DNA of 49,191 bases from contig JAHDVS010000004.1 of the NCBI GenBank assembly GCA_023382435.1, positions 1-49,191 on the forward strand, read 5' to 3'. The notes under the pieces were generated by a model. That model searched no databases, was not told where the DNA came from, and saw only the letters and a list, made by a program, of their open reading frames with translations. The DNA is from Thermoleophilia bacterium (GTDB lineage: Bacteria > Actinomycetota > Thermoleophilia > Gaiellales > Gaiellaceae). Of the stretch, positions 48,680 to 49,191 are shown in pieces. Made by a program: the position numbers and the translations under genes. Every line of letters begins with the position of its first letter. The first letter of the stretch is position 1.

Positions 48680-49191
48680 TCAGGACTCGACGGCGACGAG
48701 CTGCCGGCCGGCCTCGAGTGCTCGCAGGTTGAGCTCGCGCTGGCGCGGCACGCGGGCGGCGACGGCCCGCTCCATCGTCTCGGCGTCGACGATCCCGGTC
48801 AGCTCGGCGACGGCGCCGAGCGCGACCACGTTCGCGGCCATCAGGCTGCCTGCGTGCTCCGCGGTCTCGGCGATCGGCAGCGAGCACAGCCGCCACTCGC
48901 CGGCCGGAGGCTCCGGCACCGCCCTCGCGTCGATCACGAGCACGCCCGTCGGGCGCAGGTCGCGCGCGTATTTCTCGCACGCCTCCTGCGTCAGCGCGAG
49001 CAGGACGTCGAGCTGTTGCGCCTGCGGGAAGCCGATCTCGCCGTCCGCGATCACGACGTCCGCCCGTGCCGAGCCGCCGCGCGACTCGGGCCCGTAGGCC
49101 TGCGACTGGGTGGCGTTCTTGCCGGCGAGGATCGCGGCCTCGGCCAGGATCACGCCGGCGAGCACGATCCCCTGCCCGCCGGCGCCCGCGA
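48680..49191 (-). CDS. 2-oxoacid:ferredoxin oxidoreductase gamma subunit, 5'-truncated by the window
   Basis: At least 169 residues are present; the reading frame runs off the right edge and opens with AGAGGQGIVLAGVILAEAAI, the glycine-rich N-terminal motif of the gamma subunit. Then SQAYGPESRGGSARADVVIA and a nucleotide-binding-like core follow. This is the KorC-type subunit of 2-oxoglutarate:ferredoxin oxidoreductase or a related pyruvate or indolepyruvate enzyme. It passes 2-oxoacid oxidation electrons to ferredoxin with the alpha and beta subunits, which should be just outside the window on the right. The true start is only a few residues upstream. Confidence 0.9.
   Translation of the reverse strand, partial: AGAGGQGIVLAGVILAEAAILAGKNATQSQAYGPESRGGSARADVVIADGEIGFPQAQQLDVLLALTQEACEKYARDLRPTGVLVIDARAVPEPPAGEWRLCSLPIAETAEHAGSLMAANVVALGAVAELTGIVDAETMERAVAARVPRQRELNLRALEAGRQLVAVES

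Overview
The window looks like a chromosomal segment of a very GC-rich, deep-branching actinobacterium. Its gene style and content (GTG starts, many 4-base start/stop overlaps, full Mrp operon, Thermus-type isocitrate dehydrogenase, DUF4332 protein) would fit Thermoleophilia (Gaiellales/Solirubrobacterales), but no rRNA or marker gene here fixes the taxon. No CRISPR array, transposase, integrase or phage gene was seen.

Layout. 1-163 is the end of an unknown gene. 333-3497 holds a membrane protein plus a secreted dirigent/AOC-like barrel protein, divergent from a LuxR-type two-component pair. 3711-16062 is a catabolic island: a sigma70-like promoter with an inverted-repeat operator, a PotDBCA-like ABC importer, two copies of a fumarylacetoacetate-hydrolase-family (FAH) gene plus an NAD-dependent epimerase, a D-2-hydroxyacid dehydrogenase, a third epimerase, an SDR dehydrogenase and an IclR regulator. 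Relics of a further dehydrogenase/FAH copy lie between the two cassettes. The island reads as less GC-rich than its surroundings and stops next to a tRNA-Glu gene. Its substrate cannot be read from the sequence. The enzyme set fits oxidative breakdown of a sugar acid or deoxysugar acid ending in FAH cleavage or hydrolysis of a diketo acid.

16206-16783 carries tRNA-Glu(TTC), a relic of a CARDB-like protein, tRNA-Val(TAC) and two hairpins. 16802-28318 is an ion-homeostasis and stress block: mrpABCDEFG, a double-UspA protein and a CaxA-type Na+/Ca2+ exchanger as one overlapping plus-strand operon, facing a minus-strand pair of a USP-CBS sensor protein and a P-type cation ATPase.

28396-38909 is housekeeping and accessory: a CAP-domain exported protein with a structured leader, NudC, a HerA-like ATPase coupled to a class III aminotransferase, a two-HKD phospholipase D-like protein, a DUF4332 protein, NADP isocitrate dehydrogenase and a DrrAB-like ABC exporter with two permeases. 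38922-42068 is a minus-strand OmpR/histidine kinase pair followed by an exported protein and a PepSY protein. 42120-49191 contains an acyl-CoA synthetase, tRNA-Lys(TTT), a reversed hicBA toxin-antitoxin pair, a glutaryl-CoA-type dehydrogenase, malate synthase with an operator-like triple repeat, an MhpD-like hydratase and the gamma subunit of a 2-oxoacid:ferredoxin oxidoreductase that runs off the edge.

Starts were chosen by ribosome-binding sites, family alignment from memory and overlap with the previous stop. No database search was run.
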